A stretch of DNA of 64,000 bases from Oasisia sp. SBJ-2009 (GCA_964017155.1 OZ024865.1:19246451-19310450); one strand, 5' to 3'. Shown: positions 36,933-47,403, counted from the first letter of the stretch. Notes: generated from the letters alone by a model not told the origin. Numbers and translations are program-made.

Positions 36933-37557
36933 TATACTAATTTATTTTCACGTTGGTTTGTGATCTAACATCCTCGGTTTTAGTTAACTTAAAAGTACAC
37001 AAACTGAACAAAAATCACACACATATTCATAAATAGATGCAATGACTGTGACAATGACAACAAAGTCAATCATGGCAATGTCAACACTCAGTTACACTGT
37101 CACTGTGACACTGTCACAACTGACACAAGTTGTTGACAAGTCATGTCAATCTCAATGTGAATGTTGTCAAACCACTTGTGCAATCACTGCTGTCACTTCA
37201 ACACATTACTGGCGATATTGGCGGGCTCACATGAGTTGCTAACAAAAGCCCCTCCCCGCCCGGAACGTGGGATTGACATCGTAGCGGACGGTGCACCCCG
37301 CTGGCGCTACACGTAGGAGCTGACGGCGTAACTCATTCAGCCAGGCTCGAGTTGTCACTTCCGTACCCGAACAAATTATTCCCTAAACAATAAACAGCCA
37401 AGTGGCAGGCGCTCGTTAATTGCTCGGCAAAACCACGTCATCAAAACGTATAATCTCCTCTGAAATTATGGTATATGTTGCAGCCGTTCGGACATAACTT
37501 CGCTTTAAAACTTACCAGCGTAAGCACCTCCTCGCGCTCGTCGTCGTCTTCCGCCAT
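13937..37557 (-). CDS. ROGDI: ROGDI homologue (leucine-zipper, RAVE/V-ATPase-associated)
   Basis: Exons in coding order: 37557-37516, 34339-34268, 29485-29449, 20528-20477, 20002-19945, 19268-19185, 18978-18889, 17623-17525, 16226-16095, 14655-14572, 14080-13937. All have AG/GT borders and matching phases, giving about 297 residues. Recognisable ROGDI blocks are [75 protein letters not shown] and [25 protein letters not shown] is the metazoan Rav2-like partner of DMXL/WDR7 in V-ATPase assembly; human loss causes Kohlschütter-Tönz syndrome (family knowledge). The chosen ATG ([11 protein letters not shown]) has A at -3 and G at +4; an in-frame ATG 15 codons upstream is possible. The segment just before the VPWLND block is shorter than in the human protein, so one small exon may be missing (see 15567-15626). 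The acidic tail after MTLFLQY is longer than in vertebrates. Confidence 0.9.
14160..14415 (+). mobile_element. SINE family B, plus-strand copy
   Basis: It starts with tRNA-like promoter elements: an A-box-like GTGGTAGAGTGCC and, about 30 bases on, a B-box-like GTTCGAAAG. Its body contains CATCCCACACAGGGGGTAAA and GTGGATTAACTAATTCTAGA, found in reverse complement at 26375-26575. It lies in the last ROGDI intron. Confidence 0.65.
14521..14571 (-). promoter_or_regulatory. ROGDI: CA/GC dinucleotide tract abutting a ROGDI 5' splice site
   Basis: Read on the ROGDI strand, the donor GTCAGT after the exon ending at 14572 runs into a CA/CG-alternating tract (ATGCACGCACGCATGCACGC and onward) within about ten bases. 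CA repeats right behind a donor are known hnRNP L binding sites that can raise or lower exon use. Here this is an inference from position only. Confidence 0.35.
14682..15005 (-). mobile_element. SINE family A, copy 1
   Basis: Reverse-oriented tRNA-derived SINE. The 5' end (high coordinates) carries an A-box-like motif (TTGGCTCAGGGGTAGA on the minus strand) and a B-box derivative; the 3' end has the conserved block around TTTGAGCAATCCTG and CTATATAAGAACTTAC. It aligns along its length with 15636-15935. Confidence 0.75.
15060..15475 (+). repeat. dispersed repeat C (pair with 42050-42230)
   Basis: Shares with 42050-42230 the blocks CCAATATAATGA, TAAACATTGCACGTAACAC, GGCTGAAATCACCCAAAAT, GGGCGATTT or GGGTGATTT, and GGATGTGCCAGGGGTAGAG. 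Same orientation; class unknown. The GGGTAGAG end may be a degraded tRNA-like head. Confidence 0.6.
15567..15626 (-). CDS. ROGDI: speculative missing ROGDI microexon
   Basis: ROGDI proteins carry some 20-25 residues between the KYQ-ending exon and the VPWLND exon that this model lacks. This 60-base phase-0 interval has a good donor (GTAAGT) but a weak acceptor (ACAAAG) and encodes a Lys-rich peptide with [13 protein letters not shown], only faintly like the expected segment. It is listed as the best candidate seen, not as an established exon. Confidence 0.15.
15636..15935 (-). mobile_element. SINE family A, copy 2 (best preserved)
   Basis: Reverse-oriented. On the minus strand it begins GTAGCTCAGGGGTAGAG (a near-consensus tRNA A box), then GACCCGGGTTCGAATT (B box), a body with GTCTGAGTGAACAGGTCTG, and a tail with AAGCGCTTTGAGCAATCC and GGCGCTATATAAGAACTT. 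Such CGCTTTGAG/CGCTATATAA tails are shared by SINEs across animals. About 300 bp long. It separates the speculative ROGDI microexon from the next exon. Confidence 0.8.
16253..16462 (+). repeat. left arm of intronic inverted repeat
   Basis: Runs from AAAACCAGCAACAA to GCTCAGTTTGACTGTGA. Its reverse complement, at roughly 80 percent identity by eye, is 17161-17383. Both arms lie in one ROGDI intron (between exons 17525-17623 and 16095-16226). Confidence 0.75.
16615..16710 (+). repeat. dispersed repeat (pair with 13495-13580)
   Basis: Carries AAGGTAATGAAATATGACAT, GCCATTTTTTTG and CATTACTAAACTTATA, matching 13495-13580 in order and orientation. It lies between the two arms of the intronic inverted repeat. 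Confidence 0.55.
17161..17383 (-). repeat. right arm of intronic inverted repeat
   Basis: Reverse complement of 16253-16462; shared blocks include TTCTCTGGTGTCATGT, AACTGCTGTCACATG, GTCATGTGACACTAGA and TTGTTGCTGGTTTTAGT. The loop between arms is about 700 bases. Confidence 0.75.
17735..18280 (-). mobile_element. probable LINE 3'-end remnant
   Basis: On the minus strand the stretch ends with ACCAAATAAACTCAATCAAT followed by CAA-type repeats, the style of a non-LTR retrotransposon 3' tail with a short tandem terminus. The AT-rich body has lost recognisable coding. Low certainty about the extent. Confidence 0.35.
19655..19930 (-). mobile_element. SINE family A, diverged copy
   Basis: Retains the ordered blocks CTGCTCAAAG, CCCTGACAGA, GAACACCAT, ACACAAATATCCACCACTAT, GTGGGCTGGAGCAA and ACATGCCCAATGTTT, as in the better copies at 14682 and 15636, with heavy substitution. 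It ends just before ROGDI exon 19945-20002. Confidence 0.55.
20529..23430 (-). other. ROGDI intron 3, coding-poor part
   Basis: No gene supported. It includes a cluster of TAAT/ATTA sites at about 20811-20860 (see findings), a GC-richer island at about 21950-22145, and the C/CG/CA tract at 22966-23034. The rest is AT-rich unique sequence. Confidence 0.4.
22966..23034. repeat. poly-C / CG / CA composite tract
   Basis: A C-rich run broken by single A residues passes into alternating CGCACGCGCGCACGCGCACG and then a CA repeat. Alternating purine-pyrimidine of this kind favours Z-DNA. It lies in a ROGDI intron. Confidence 0.8.
23440..23665. other. duplicated complex non-coding block (possible enhancer)
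   Basis: Two related segments about 140 bases apart: the first (about 23440-23530) has GCAATGATTACTGAATCATT then GACAATGAACTCATCA; the second (about 23578-23665) has GCAATGATTACGGAGTCATT then CATTGTCCGTAAGTGACGCC. Sequence complexity is higher than in flanking intron, and homeodomain-like and AP-1-like words recur in the same order. Confidence 0.35.
23790..23885 (+). repeat. non-coding block homologous to 32965-33085
   Basis: Shares ordered words with 32965-33085: TCATCCAT, TTTATTG, AATTAGAGACT, ATTG and TATTGATCA, in the same order. It could be a very old repeat or a duplicated regulatory element. Confidence 0.4.
23930..24843 (+). repeat. 30-bp minisatellite, about 30 copies
   Basis: The tandem unit is AGGGTGCTACATGATGCAAC followed by a T/C-variable TCATGATTTC half. 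Units are exactly 30 bp from 23941 to 24840, with no indels. Variation is concentrated at the T/C site and in a CCTACGTG variant (units at 24421 and 24661; CCTGCGTG at 24001). Because 30 is a multiple of three, two frames stay open throughout, which is a by-product of the period. It lies inside ROGDI intron 3. Confidence 0.95.
24870..26225. other. ROGDI intron 3, no gene seen
   Basis: Very AT-rich to about 25680, then a GC-richer, more complex stretch (about 25680-26110) without recognisable coding potential. Confidence 0.4.
26230..26360 (-). mobile_element. LINE C-terminal remnant
   Basis: On the minus strand a frame reads [20 protein letters not shown] followed by a Lys run from a GAA repeat. 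This W-R-x-M-x-x-D ending plus short repeat resembles the C-terminus and 3' tail of non-LTR retrotransposon polyproteins. Short and partial. Confidence 0.4.
26375..26575 (-). mobile_element. SINE family B, minus-strand copy
   Basis: Reverse complement of the body of 14160-14415: CTCTAGAATTAGTTATTCTA, CATTTACCCCCTGTGTGGGA, ACCATCGGCTTTTAGTGTCT. The tRNA-like head is lost or degraded. Confidence 0.65.
26580..28560. other. ROGDI intron 3, no gene seen
   Basis: A GC-richer island (about 26740-27050) precedes AT-rich intron with a SINE fragment at 27300-27450. No coding exon recognised. Confidence 0.4.
27300..27450 (-). mobile_element. SINE family A, 5' fragment
   Basis: Keeps TTCATATAGCTGA-TACATTGGAGC, GAACTTGCCCAAATTTTG and ATTTGAACCTGGGTTCTC, the last being the reverse-complement B-box region of family A. 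Confidence 0.6.
28571..29250 (+). mobile_element. L2/CR1-like LINE 3' fragment
   Basis: The plus-strand frame from 28584 encodes the region after the reverse-transcriptase core ([49 protein letters not shown]). It breaks by frameshift and stops after about 28920. Later frames keep the usual [20 protein letters not shown] ending near 29000. It ends in TTACTATTATTATTATTATG near 29250, the same tail type as the LINE at 61513. A dead 5'-truncated copy inside ROGDI intron 2/3 space. Confidence 0.75.
29486..34267 (-). other. ROGDI intron 2, no gene seen
   Basis: AT-rich intron with several GC-richer islands (about 30360-30700, 31440-31560 and 32840-33110) of unknown role. A weak copy of the LINE-tail motif found at 38217 occurs at about 34021-34085. 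No coding exon supported. Confidence 0.45.
32965..33085 (+). repeat. non-coding block homologous to 23790-23885
   Basis: Contains TCATCATCCAT, CGTTTATTGAAC, GTAATTAGAGACTGGATTG and CTATTGATCAAAC, in the same order as at 23790. Moderate GC and no stop-free conserved frame. Confidence 0.4.
34340..35960 (-). other. ROGDI intron 1, proximal part
   Basis: No gene seen. AT-rich sequence with the dispersed repeat at 35440-35760 and, before that, a short diverged stretch (35230-35300) resembling 27870-27915 (CAGTTGGGTCGA-ACTA). Confidence 0.4.
35440..35760 (+). repeat. dispersed repeat (pair with 10860-11110)
   Basis: Carries TTGCCAGTCACATGTTTTGG twice in tandem, then ACCTGAAATGGGCTACAAAC, and TTACCCGTCCAAATGACGGG near its end. 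Same order and orientation as 10860-11110 but longer, with extra CCCGTCCA units. Confidence 0.65.
36032..36705. repeat. large TA-punctuated inverted repeat
   Basis: Outer arms about 36032-36218 and 36527-36705 are inverted copies (GACATCAAAGAACAACCAAG on the left, its complement on the right; also AGACCTTTAA and AGCATGATCTAA). Nested inside, 36258-36303 and 36333-36380 form a second inverted pair (GCACATCTGGGCCAACTTCT, AAGCTTAGATGTGCACATAT). TA repeats separate the parts. A degraded third inner copy lies at 36447-36492. In ROGDI intron 1. Confidence 0.85.
36776..36927. repeat. GT then TA microsatellites
   Basis: A run of about 30 GT units (36777-36836) is followed by mixed GTAT and TA repeats, interrupted by a short unique piece (GCCAGCTAGGGGCC). 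Confidence 0.95.
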
Positions 37558-37951
37558 ACTTATGAAGTCAGAGGTCAAGGCCGTCGTCGCGGGAACAGTC
37601 ATTTCACAGATCTCGTTTACTTTTTCTACAAAGATTTTACCGCGTGTCACACTGCACTGGTAAGGGACATATTGGTACTTTAGGCAACACAAAATTATGT
37701 CGACATATTAATAACATAATAAGAAACTTTTACCTTCAGGAACACTCATACACATAATGACATATTTTCTCGTTAACGCGCGCCCCATTTAGATCAAAGA
37801 AAATGTACCGACGGCGATGGATAGCTACAATGCTCCACTTCATTTGCCAAGCTGCATGCACTCACTCACCCTAATAAAAATCACCAACTACCCTAACTAT
37901 TGGGCTCACTCAAGAGGTCTGTATATATTTATCATCTGTGTATGGATAATG

Positions 37952-37988
<37 letters not shown>

Positions 37989-38209
37989 TATATCGGATAT
38001 ATATATATCAAAAATATTATAAATATATATATATATATAATTATATATATAATAGTTTGTTGACAGCTACATCCAGTTAATGTTGTTCACACACTGTACA
38101 TTGAATAGCTAGCTTACAGTGTTTGTAATAAAACACATTTAACTAAATGAAATAAATTAATACAATAATACATTTGTATATATATACATATATATATATA
38201 TATATAACA
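37558..38209. other. upstream of ROGDI start: probable promoter/5' UTR
   Basis: GC is locally raised at 37230-37640, around the first ROGDI exon, as expected for a promoter. No TATA or other decisive element was identified. Further out are TA microsatellites at about 37950-38050 and 38177-38205. Confidence 0.35.
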
Positions 38210-38570
38210 AATTAATTAAGATCGCCACATAGAGAATCAACTCTAGATGGCAGGTGGACTAGGAAGCCCTTTGGCTTATTGAGAGTCCAACCTATCTAAC
38301 CAAGAGTACCCCGCCCTTCTTAAGTATGTCAATTTAACTTTTAAATATATTAACACCACTAGCACCTACACAATCAGCCGATAATATGTTCCATTCATTT
38401 ACTGTTCTTTGAGAAAAATTGAATTTTCTAATATCTAGTCTACACAATTTCTTCGCTAATCTAACTAGTCCTCTCGTCCTTAACCGAGAACAAAATATTT
38501 CTATCATATTTTAAACACCTATCTGATTTATCAATCTCCTGGTTACTAGTGTTGTTCTATATATATATTA
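38210..38570 (-). mobile_element. LINE 3'-terminal fragment
   Basis: On the minus strand a frame reads RLRTRGLVRLAKKLCRLDIR, then NFSQRTVNEWNILSADCVGA and SGVNIFKS, the conserved C-terminal tail of a non-LTR retrotransposon polyprotein (F-x-x-R-V-x-N-x-W-N-x-L). Its stop is near 38340, followed by about 120 bases of 3' UTR ending before a TA repeat. 5' part missing. Confidence 0.7.
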
Positions 38571-41113
38571 AGATCATAATATTTTATCACAACAAATAAT
38601 TATAATAAACAAAGATTAATGTAAAGATCAATACTGGCTAAAATGTACTGTATATAAAAATAAATCAACTAAATTAACATTAAACATAAGCTATTGTGAA
38701 AGAGTGTTGGTAGTCCAAGTCATGTAAATGCCACAGTGAAAAGGTGTCTTCATCACAGATTTAAACGAGTCCAGTGAGGTTTTGTTGGTACCATGCACAT
38801 ATTATGCAAACATTATATATAAATAATATAATATATATATTCTCTCTACACAGACAAAAAAAAACATCTTGTTTTAGCAAAAAAATTAAATTCATATTCA
38901 GAATGTGTTTAACATAATATTTTAAAGTAAAATTTGTGTAATTTTTATTTATTTGATGATATAGTTATTCCACTTTGCACTGACTGGAATATGTAAACAA
39001 ATACCATAATCAGTCAATCACACTGAAGTGAAATAACCTTTCTTATGGACCCTTTCATTTGTTTTGTATAACTAACCCGTAGCTGTGTAGTCCAAACCTT
39101 CTTCAACAGTAAACATATATTTTATATTCAGGATTTGGTGAGCATTGACTTTGCAGATGACCATCACAGCAAACACCACAGTCGCAGAGATGTTTATATA
39201 CTTTTATTGAAGCACCACAGACATGATAAAGTACACCTAACATTGTCATAAATCTACATGTGGTTATTCATGTGTAATCTGCAGTCTATAGTGCCCGTTC
39301 TTAGAGTAACATTTTTTAAGAAAATAGCTATCAGTTAAAAATACAAAACATGTTCAATAAAATGTTGTAACAAGAACAATCGCAAAGAACGCTGTGCAGG
39401 CCAGGAATAATGCTGATGTTACGAGTCTTGCATAAATGTAAGGAAATGTTGACAAATATAAAACATGCCCCTAAACAAAACATCATTACCCAGGCAGACA
39501 AAGATGGCCGACCAATGGCAGAAAACACGAATTAGATAAAAAAAAATGTAAAACAATATTCTCTGGCTGAAATCCTAAAATACAAAACATTTGTTCAACA
39601 TAAAACAAAACATTTGTGTTATTAAGCAATACTGCATGCAATAAAACAAATATTGACGCTGCGTAAATATAGTAATGCAGACATGCTAATGGTAGAATGC
39701 TTTCACCGAGATTCTAAAACATGCCCATTCGTAGATAGTCATTTACAAACATTTATATACATATATATGAACGGGTGTGCGTCTCAGAAATATAAGCATG
39801 CATATTCAAACAATCCTAGGCAGTGTTAACAACGTGGACATTAACACAACTACAATATACAAGATTTTTTTTTATCCAGGCATTTGGACATTATCAATGT
39901 TTTCATTATAATACAGAGTTTATATATAATACATCTCACTGGATCCCTACATGTGTTCCCTATGGAACAATAACTCCAAAGATAGCAGTTCACTAGGTTA
40001 CTGAACGGAGCGGAACAATTAATTCATAAAACAATGGTTAAACCAAAGACCAATAGAAATTACCACCACATAAAAAGTATTATCTTTAAAACATGCTTGT
40101 AATATAAGAATGTTGAGCTTTTGCTAACCATAGAAACCTATCTTACAGTCAACTCCTGTTACCTCCTGTCAACCACAAAAACCTATCACATAGTCAACTC
40201 CTGTTAGTGTTGTTAGTGGCCAATCTGTAAAAAACATTTATAATCAAATGCTAGATTAGCAAATCCCTATGTTAGATTTATTAATTATTATCCAACTAAT
40301 ACTGATATAATAACTGTTGCACTGAACACGTTAACAAGAGGCGACTGTAAATGTTGAGTTACAACGTATCTATGTTACGTATCTATGTAATCACAATACT
40401 GCAAACGTGTAATAATAGCAGCAAATAATGAGAAAGTTGTTGCAAACAACTGTGCATGATCAGCATCATACAAAGACTGACTATCTGTCATATTAAACAC
40501 CAATGCGTGTCACTCAGTTAATAGTTACTTACTAGTTATAGCTGTCACGATACTTTCCATATTTACTAGTAAAAATTTCTTTGGCACATCTTCGTACAGA
40601 AAGTAACAGTATAGAACTCAGCTGTAATATCAATAAAACTTATCATAGTTCCGAAATTAACCTGATTGTGACAATCAACTGAACACAAAACAGTTATTTG
40701 TCAAACACCTTTGTATAACACATCATTACTTGTATCATTATTACAATACACAATCTATAAACAGACTAAAGTATCTGCATTACGATAATCAACAGAAACA
40801 GTATCACAATAGTGCGAGCGAGAACTTCAACTTATCAGTGTCAAATATCATTTTTAATGTGTTGCCACAACCCTGTTAATATCATCAGTCGGTCGGTCGG
40901 TAATTCACCGCAGATATCATTCGTTTTTTTTAAACATTTATAACGCGTAGTCCGTCTGCTGTTGTCATGTTTGACAATGTTGATATTTTCTGCAATAGCA
41001 ATAATCACAGCACTACGGAACTTGGCTATGCAGCTAAATGCGTAGCTGTTTCACATTTGATGGCAGTGAGAGTTGTGGTCCCACAGCGTAGGAGCTACGA
41101 CCCAGTCAGCCAC
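38571..41113 (-). other. downstream of PRODH; probable PRODH 3' UTR and spacer
   Basis: AT-rich, no coding exon supported. A minus-strand AATAAA (TTTATT at 39203-39208) is a candidate PRODH polyadenylation signal, but it is 1.9 kb from the stop and not certain. Confidence 0.4.
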
Positions 41114-44100
41114 TCAGTGGGATGCACTCACTCTTGCCTGGGGCTGGTAGAACCAGTCGAAGGTCTTCAGTCGTCTCCACAACTCTGTGGCCATCATGTT
41201 CTTCTCCTTGTCCACCTTCAGGATGCCCTTGTTCTCAACCACCCGCCTGGACAGGTAGGGCAGGACCTCCTCCACGGGCCCGAACGGCACGTACTTGTAC
41301 ACAGAGTAACCCGCCTGGCCTGTACACGCAAACACTTAGTTAGACAACACGTTGTTGCATGCATGACACATGCACACGCGCACATATACGTGCACACTGC
41401 ACACACACATACACATAGACATACATAGAACTACCTGGTAGCTGGTAGCAAAATGTCCTTCACATGGAACTACTTACAACGACATGGAAAGCAGTTTCCC
41501 ACAGTATTCATGAATGAAATTTGTTACAGCAGATTTGAAACGTGTTTTTGCAAAGAATCATTAACCGTGAAAAAAATTAGAATTACTTTATTTTTCTTCT
41601 ACCAAACAGTCATGGATTATTCACTGAAACTTTGGTGTCCGAGATGCAAACCATCTAGAATATAAATGTTCACATACCTATATCCTAAATATATTATATA
41701 TATTATATACCAACGATACTCAACTTGATATTACTTTACTGCATTATAATTAAAAGTAATGACACCCTGAAAGTTTGGTAACAAAAGTAATTAAGTTCAT
41801 TATTTGATCATGCTTTCCCAGTTTAGTCCTTGTCCTCAATGTACGCAATCAGCAATACTGAGGGTGTTTACTTACCAAGAGAGAAGCTGACTTGGTCACA
41901 CATTCCTAGCAGCTGGCCAAAGCAGATGAGTTTGTCTGAAGCTTTGATGTTATACTCCTGCATTCTAAAACATACATTGTAAAAACCCTATCAACTCTAG
42001 CACTTAGCTTTGTTTATTCTGTGAATTTACAAGAAACTGTTTTGATTATTCGTTTCCCAATATAATGAACCATTCATATCCTAAACATTGCACGTAACAC
42101 AGCGTATGGCTGAAATCACCCAAAATTATATTACATAACCGGAGGCCAACCACACTCCTTGTGGGTGATTTTGTTGGCTGAAGTTAAAAGGAGTTTTTTT
42201 TAAAGGGATGTGCCAGGGGTAGAGTGTGAGGATGCTAAAATAACTAATTTTGATAATGGTAAACGGATTAGTTTTCATGTTCATAGCATGTTACCCAATC
42301 CATAAGGTTGCTAAATATATTTTACACCACATTTCCTGGCAGACTTCTTAATTCACTGCAACAACTTGAATTCTATGGAGGGAATTCAGCCTTGTTTCAA
42401 ATATTATTAAAGCAGCATAACTATTTTATTTACACATGTCTATCACCAGGTTCTCATTCAAACAGCTGAGTGAAATACGTGGAGTGAAATAAATTTTCCA
42501 GATGTTTAAAAATGCTGAATTTTTACACTGTCACATACACGATTTTGGCAAACCGGACAAGTGACCAAACACGACTGATGGTGACGACAGTGACATACTT
42601 GTTGACAGTGAAGCGCATGGTGTCCTCATTGTGACTGGCGACCATGACAGAGATCTTGCCACGTGGTCGGTGTTGAATCTGTTCCATCATCTCTGTAAGC
42701 ACCTTCTCAAACATGGCCGTGGTGGCTTCAAACGACGGGTTCACCGGGTCCTCGTAGCCCAACGCTGCTGCTCGCTTGCTTTCCTAGCACAAGTAATGGC
42801 ACTTTTCAATTTCATATGGTTAGTGTCACATAAATCGTTTATAAAAGTACAAATTTTAATATGACAACGCTAAGGGAAAGGCCAGTTCCAAAAATATTTG
42901 TTTATGTTCTGAAGTACAGTAATAACTGAATGTATCCCAAAACCTAAAACATTAAAACGTTCAGCTGTCCGTCCAAAAACATACTAAGCATAAAACAAAT
43001 GTTCTCAATTTTTTTACCTATTTTAAACATACAGTATCTAAATACATACAGACTTTACAGTACTGCATACACAAATGCTATTCCATATAGGGAAATTGCT
43101 GACATAAACTGTCAAAACATGCAGAAACAAAGATAGTAGTATCAAGATTTGGTCAAACTATTGGATACAAAATAGCTGCAATCAATGAAAAGCAACTGTG
43201 AACTTTGACACGACTAATACACAGTGACCAATGCTACCCATGCACTGACCTGTTCCATGTATGCCCCTCGCACCAACTTGGCACCAAAGTAGAAGTCTTC
43301 CCGTTTGGCCAGTGCCATGTCAGTCATCATCATGTTGTAGGCGTCCTGCAGCAAACGCCCAAAACTGACACTCACCAATGATACATCACATGACCTACTG
43401 CTTCACAACAAGGTCCATCAAACCTTAAAAATGGACGCCAAAGTCGGGCAGTATTCAGACACTCAGCTGAGTATTTCACAGCAAGCCTGGCCCCCCAATG
43501 TATTCTTTATGACAAAAATAAGGCAAAGTTAAGTAAGAACTCATCAGACATACGTTATGCTGCCCCTATAATGTAACTAACTTCCATAAATGTTGACAGC
43601 AAGGTAATGATGGCGATCAGATGAATAATCTGAATGGTCACTTGCTAATTTTTATGATTACCAACTGGAACTCGATTAGTCAAGAAATTTCAAACTGTGA
43701 AAACATTGACATTTAAATACAGAATAGAGATTAACCCATGAGTGTAGGTTTTGTAAACCCTGTGGTCAGCATTCAAAAGGATAAGCATAATTCTGACCAA
43801 CTAACAACATGTGTCTTCTAGTTATTTTGATTTTTAAAACATCTGCTTCCCAGAGAAGCCAAGGTGGTGTCTGAGTGAACAGGTCTGTCAGGGAAGTAAA
43901 GTGTAAAGCGCTTTGAGCCGTCCTGAGGACTGGATATTGCGCCTTTATCTGATGTTGGCCAACTGTCACCATAATATGATCATAGACTGAATAGTTCTTC
44001 CCATTAACAATGTAGACTGTGACACAGGCTGACAGCCACCAGTTACCTTGAGGTAGCACTGATAGGTGTTGAAGATGTGAGCCTTGTCTTTGTTGAAGGT

Positions 44101-47100
44101 TCGCATCATCTCCATACACAGTCGGTTGATGGCTGCCTGGAAGTAGGTCTGCTCGGCGTCAATCATCACCCGCACGTTCTTCTCCACACCATACTGAAAC
44201 ACACAGAACATAGGTCTACAACTGCAAAATATATTATGGACTTCATTATAAGCACTGGAGCCTATATTTTTGGAGGAAGGCTGAAGATACAATTAGTCTC
44301 CCAATATGTTATCTACTTCCATTCCACTCAGTTAGCCGTGATCAGAATGATATGGGAGCAAACAGTACACAGCCGACACAAAGTGATGCCATAAGTCCAT
44401 TAACCTTTGACCCAAAGGAATAAAAGTGACGCGTACCTTGGCTATAGTGTCAATCCTCAGTAACATGTTCTTCATCTGTTCCTCCTCCTCAGGTGACATT
44501 GCTGTGGCAAGCTGCTCAAACTTGCCAGTCTGAATCAAACCAAGTTTAATTATACGTAAACACGATTGAAGGAAAATAATTAAGAGAATAATACTAACAA
44601 ATCACCTGTCAACATTATGTGGAAGGAACATACTTAGAAGTACTGGAATCTACAAACAATTAATGCCTGCAACAGACATGGTATTTAGAAGAATATCTTC
44701 TTAAGTTTGTTATATTGTATATGCACAGTATACATATAAGTGTATATCTTTTCCCCATCCCTGTTACTATTTCGTATTGTTATATGTCTAACCATATTTC
44801 TTACTGTTTACTACTGAAGTATGTTTTCAACTAAATATAGATACATAGGTGTACCATAATTTTTGTGTTAATTTGCAATTACTGTAGATGATATTATTGT
44901 TGACTCCAAAGTAACGATTTATTTTCATGACCACCGACTATTTGTATCTGTACTGGCATTGTATTTTGGAGAATAACAATAAACATTAACATAGTTAGAG
45001 CAACTAGATTTACTTATTATTTGATCATAATAATCCACACAAATATTTACCTGTAAGTTTGGTACTTTGAGCAGCTTCCCAAGACTGATGTTGACTTCAA
45101 GCAAGTTGTGCCAGTCCAACAAGTCAATCTCTCTACACCGGCAGTAAACATCTCATCAGTAATCTCACACAGAATATTTCCTCATAATTTCTAATATATG
45201 GGGTCTACTAAACAGATATATTGCTATTGCACGCTAACAGCCAACTTGTGTATGAACAATCTGCATATCAATAGTCTTCACACATTAATTACAGAATGGT
45301 TGCATGCTTTCCATACAAGCCAAAATGTTGTTTAATTGATAATTGGATACTGCACAATGTAAGATCATACCTTTTAACTTACACAAAATAATTTTAATGA
45401 AGCAAAAGATATAGGATATTATTGCACATACCCATCGCCGGTGCTATCAAGAATCCTGAACCACTTCCTTCTCTCCTCCGAACCAAGCTGGATGAACTTG
45501 AGGTAGCGCTCGAAGTCTTTCCTGCGGATGACGCCGTCTTTTGTTGTCGAGGCGATGATATCAAAGTAACGGCGAACGCGACTCAGTACTTCAGACAGTT
45601 GCAACTGTAATGACACTAACTTTGAACCATGCAGACATTACACAGCCAACCACACTGTCCAGTGTGATTGTACAATACACAAACTACCACAATCTCGTGG
45701 CTGCTTCCTAGAGTTTGGGAGATAGCTTCATACCGCTACCACGGGCTAATTTCCTTGTTTCTTATTCTGAGAAAAAAATTGCATGACAAGTGTTTAAGAA
45801 ACCATGATAGATTATCCTAACTTCACAAATGTAAATAATTTCATCTAAAAACATTTAAGTTGTTGAACTTAAATCATTGTTATATAACTTTTGACATAAC
45901 AACAGAAACCAAATCCATGTGCTATACAGATTTCCAATAAACAAGTGTTCAATTCTTTAAATTTTTTTGTTTATTGATGTACCGGGTAATGTGAATTGAA
46001 TTACACTTATAACACAAGTAGCCAAACAAAGCACAATTACATCACTTTTATAAATTGCAATAGACTAGACCAAAAAAAAAAAAATTGCCAAAAATATTTT
46101 AACTTTGTTTAGTGACAAAAGTGAATTGCCCAATGTTCTGATGGCACAATGCTGCACGATTGCCACGAAGCAGAGTATGAAGCTATTTCCCGACTCTCCA
46201 AGGCTTATGAGACTTCCATATTCTGTAAGGATACATGTATGGTTAGTGCAAGGTTCAGTCCAGAATGTTGGTCCTGGCATGAGATTCAAATATGTGTGGC
46301 AGACTGCCTAGGAAAATTACAACTGTGTGTGTTTAAACTGCTCATGGAATAATAACATGTCACAGATATGGAAGTTAGACCACAGTTAAAATAAATTCCA
46401 TTGGCATTTATTTCTTGTGCTTCTGAGAAACAGAACAATTTTTTTCTGTCAAAATGATACACGGTTTAACAGAAAACACAAGCAATCCAAGTCAAAAATT
46501 AAACACCTTATTTCTTATTATCACTAAGATGTGATTTATATATAGAGACCATTGATATTCAACAATTTTGTGATACTGTGGTCTAGCTCCTTAGGTGATA
46601 ATGACAGATCTGTGAAATGTTTCGTGATGTGCAAAGTGGCACCCACCATCTTATGTGTAGATGAGGAACTGAATAGTTTGGCTGGTTCCCAACAAGAAAC
46701 ATCTTATAGAACAGAACTGGCCCGAAAACCAACATTCTGGATCAACCTCATGATGTCTTTCTACTAACTAGCAAATATTCTAACTTCTGAAACAGCATTA
46801 CAAAACATCTAAAAGGTGAACCATTAGCACATGCATTGATTCCTGAAACAATTTCAAATATTAAAAATCCATGAAGTTAACTCATCTACAAAAACATCTG
46901 GTGTAATATGACAAAGCCAGGTGTCAGCACAAGTATTGTTTACATACCAGAAGTTGAGGTCGGCCAAGGGCAGTCAACTTTACAGCCGTGAACCCTGACC
47001 CGTTAGTTGTACCTGTTGCCACGACGATAATAAAAAGGGATATGTCGAATCAGTGTCAACCCAAATAACTGTGTATGCACATTTTCAAGAGGCACATTAA

Positions 47101-47334
47101 CAAATGTTAAATCTGTAAAATGTTTTACTGTCCTTTGTCTAGATTCCTTGTCAGTAAAGGCTGCTTGGTTTCAAAAAGCAATTTGTTTTACAATAATATA
47201 GAAATTAAATTATGATCTTGATGATAATAAAGTTACCTAAAAAATAATATAACTATTACAGGTCATTTGAACTTACAATAAATTTCAAAGAAGTACTACA
47301 AATTTGACTTTAAATATTACATACTGGTATTTGG

Positions 47335-47403
<69 letters not shown>

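Noticed and set aside
40900..40910. GGTCGGTCGG short tandem as a regulatory motif
   Set aside because: Only three imperfect tetranucleotide units; too short to support a claim.
40967..41428. Plus-strand open frame of about 150 codons
   Set aside because: Antisense shadow of the last PRODH exon, whose minus-strand translation matches PRODH strongly.
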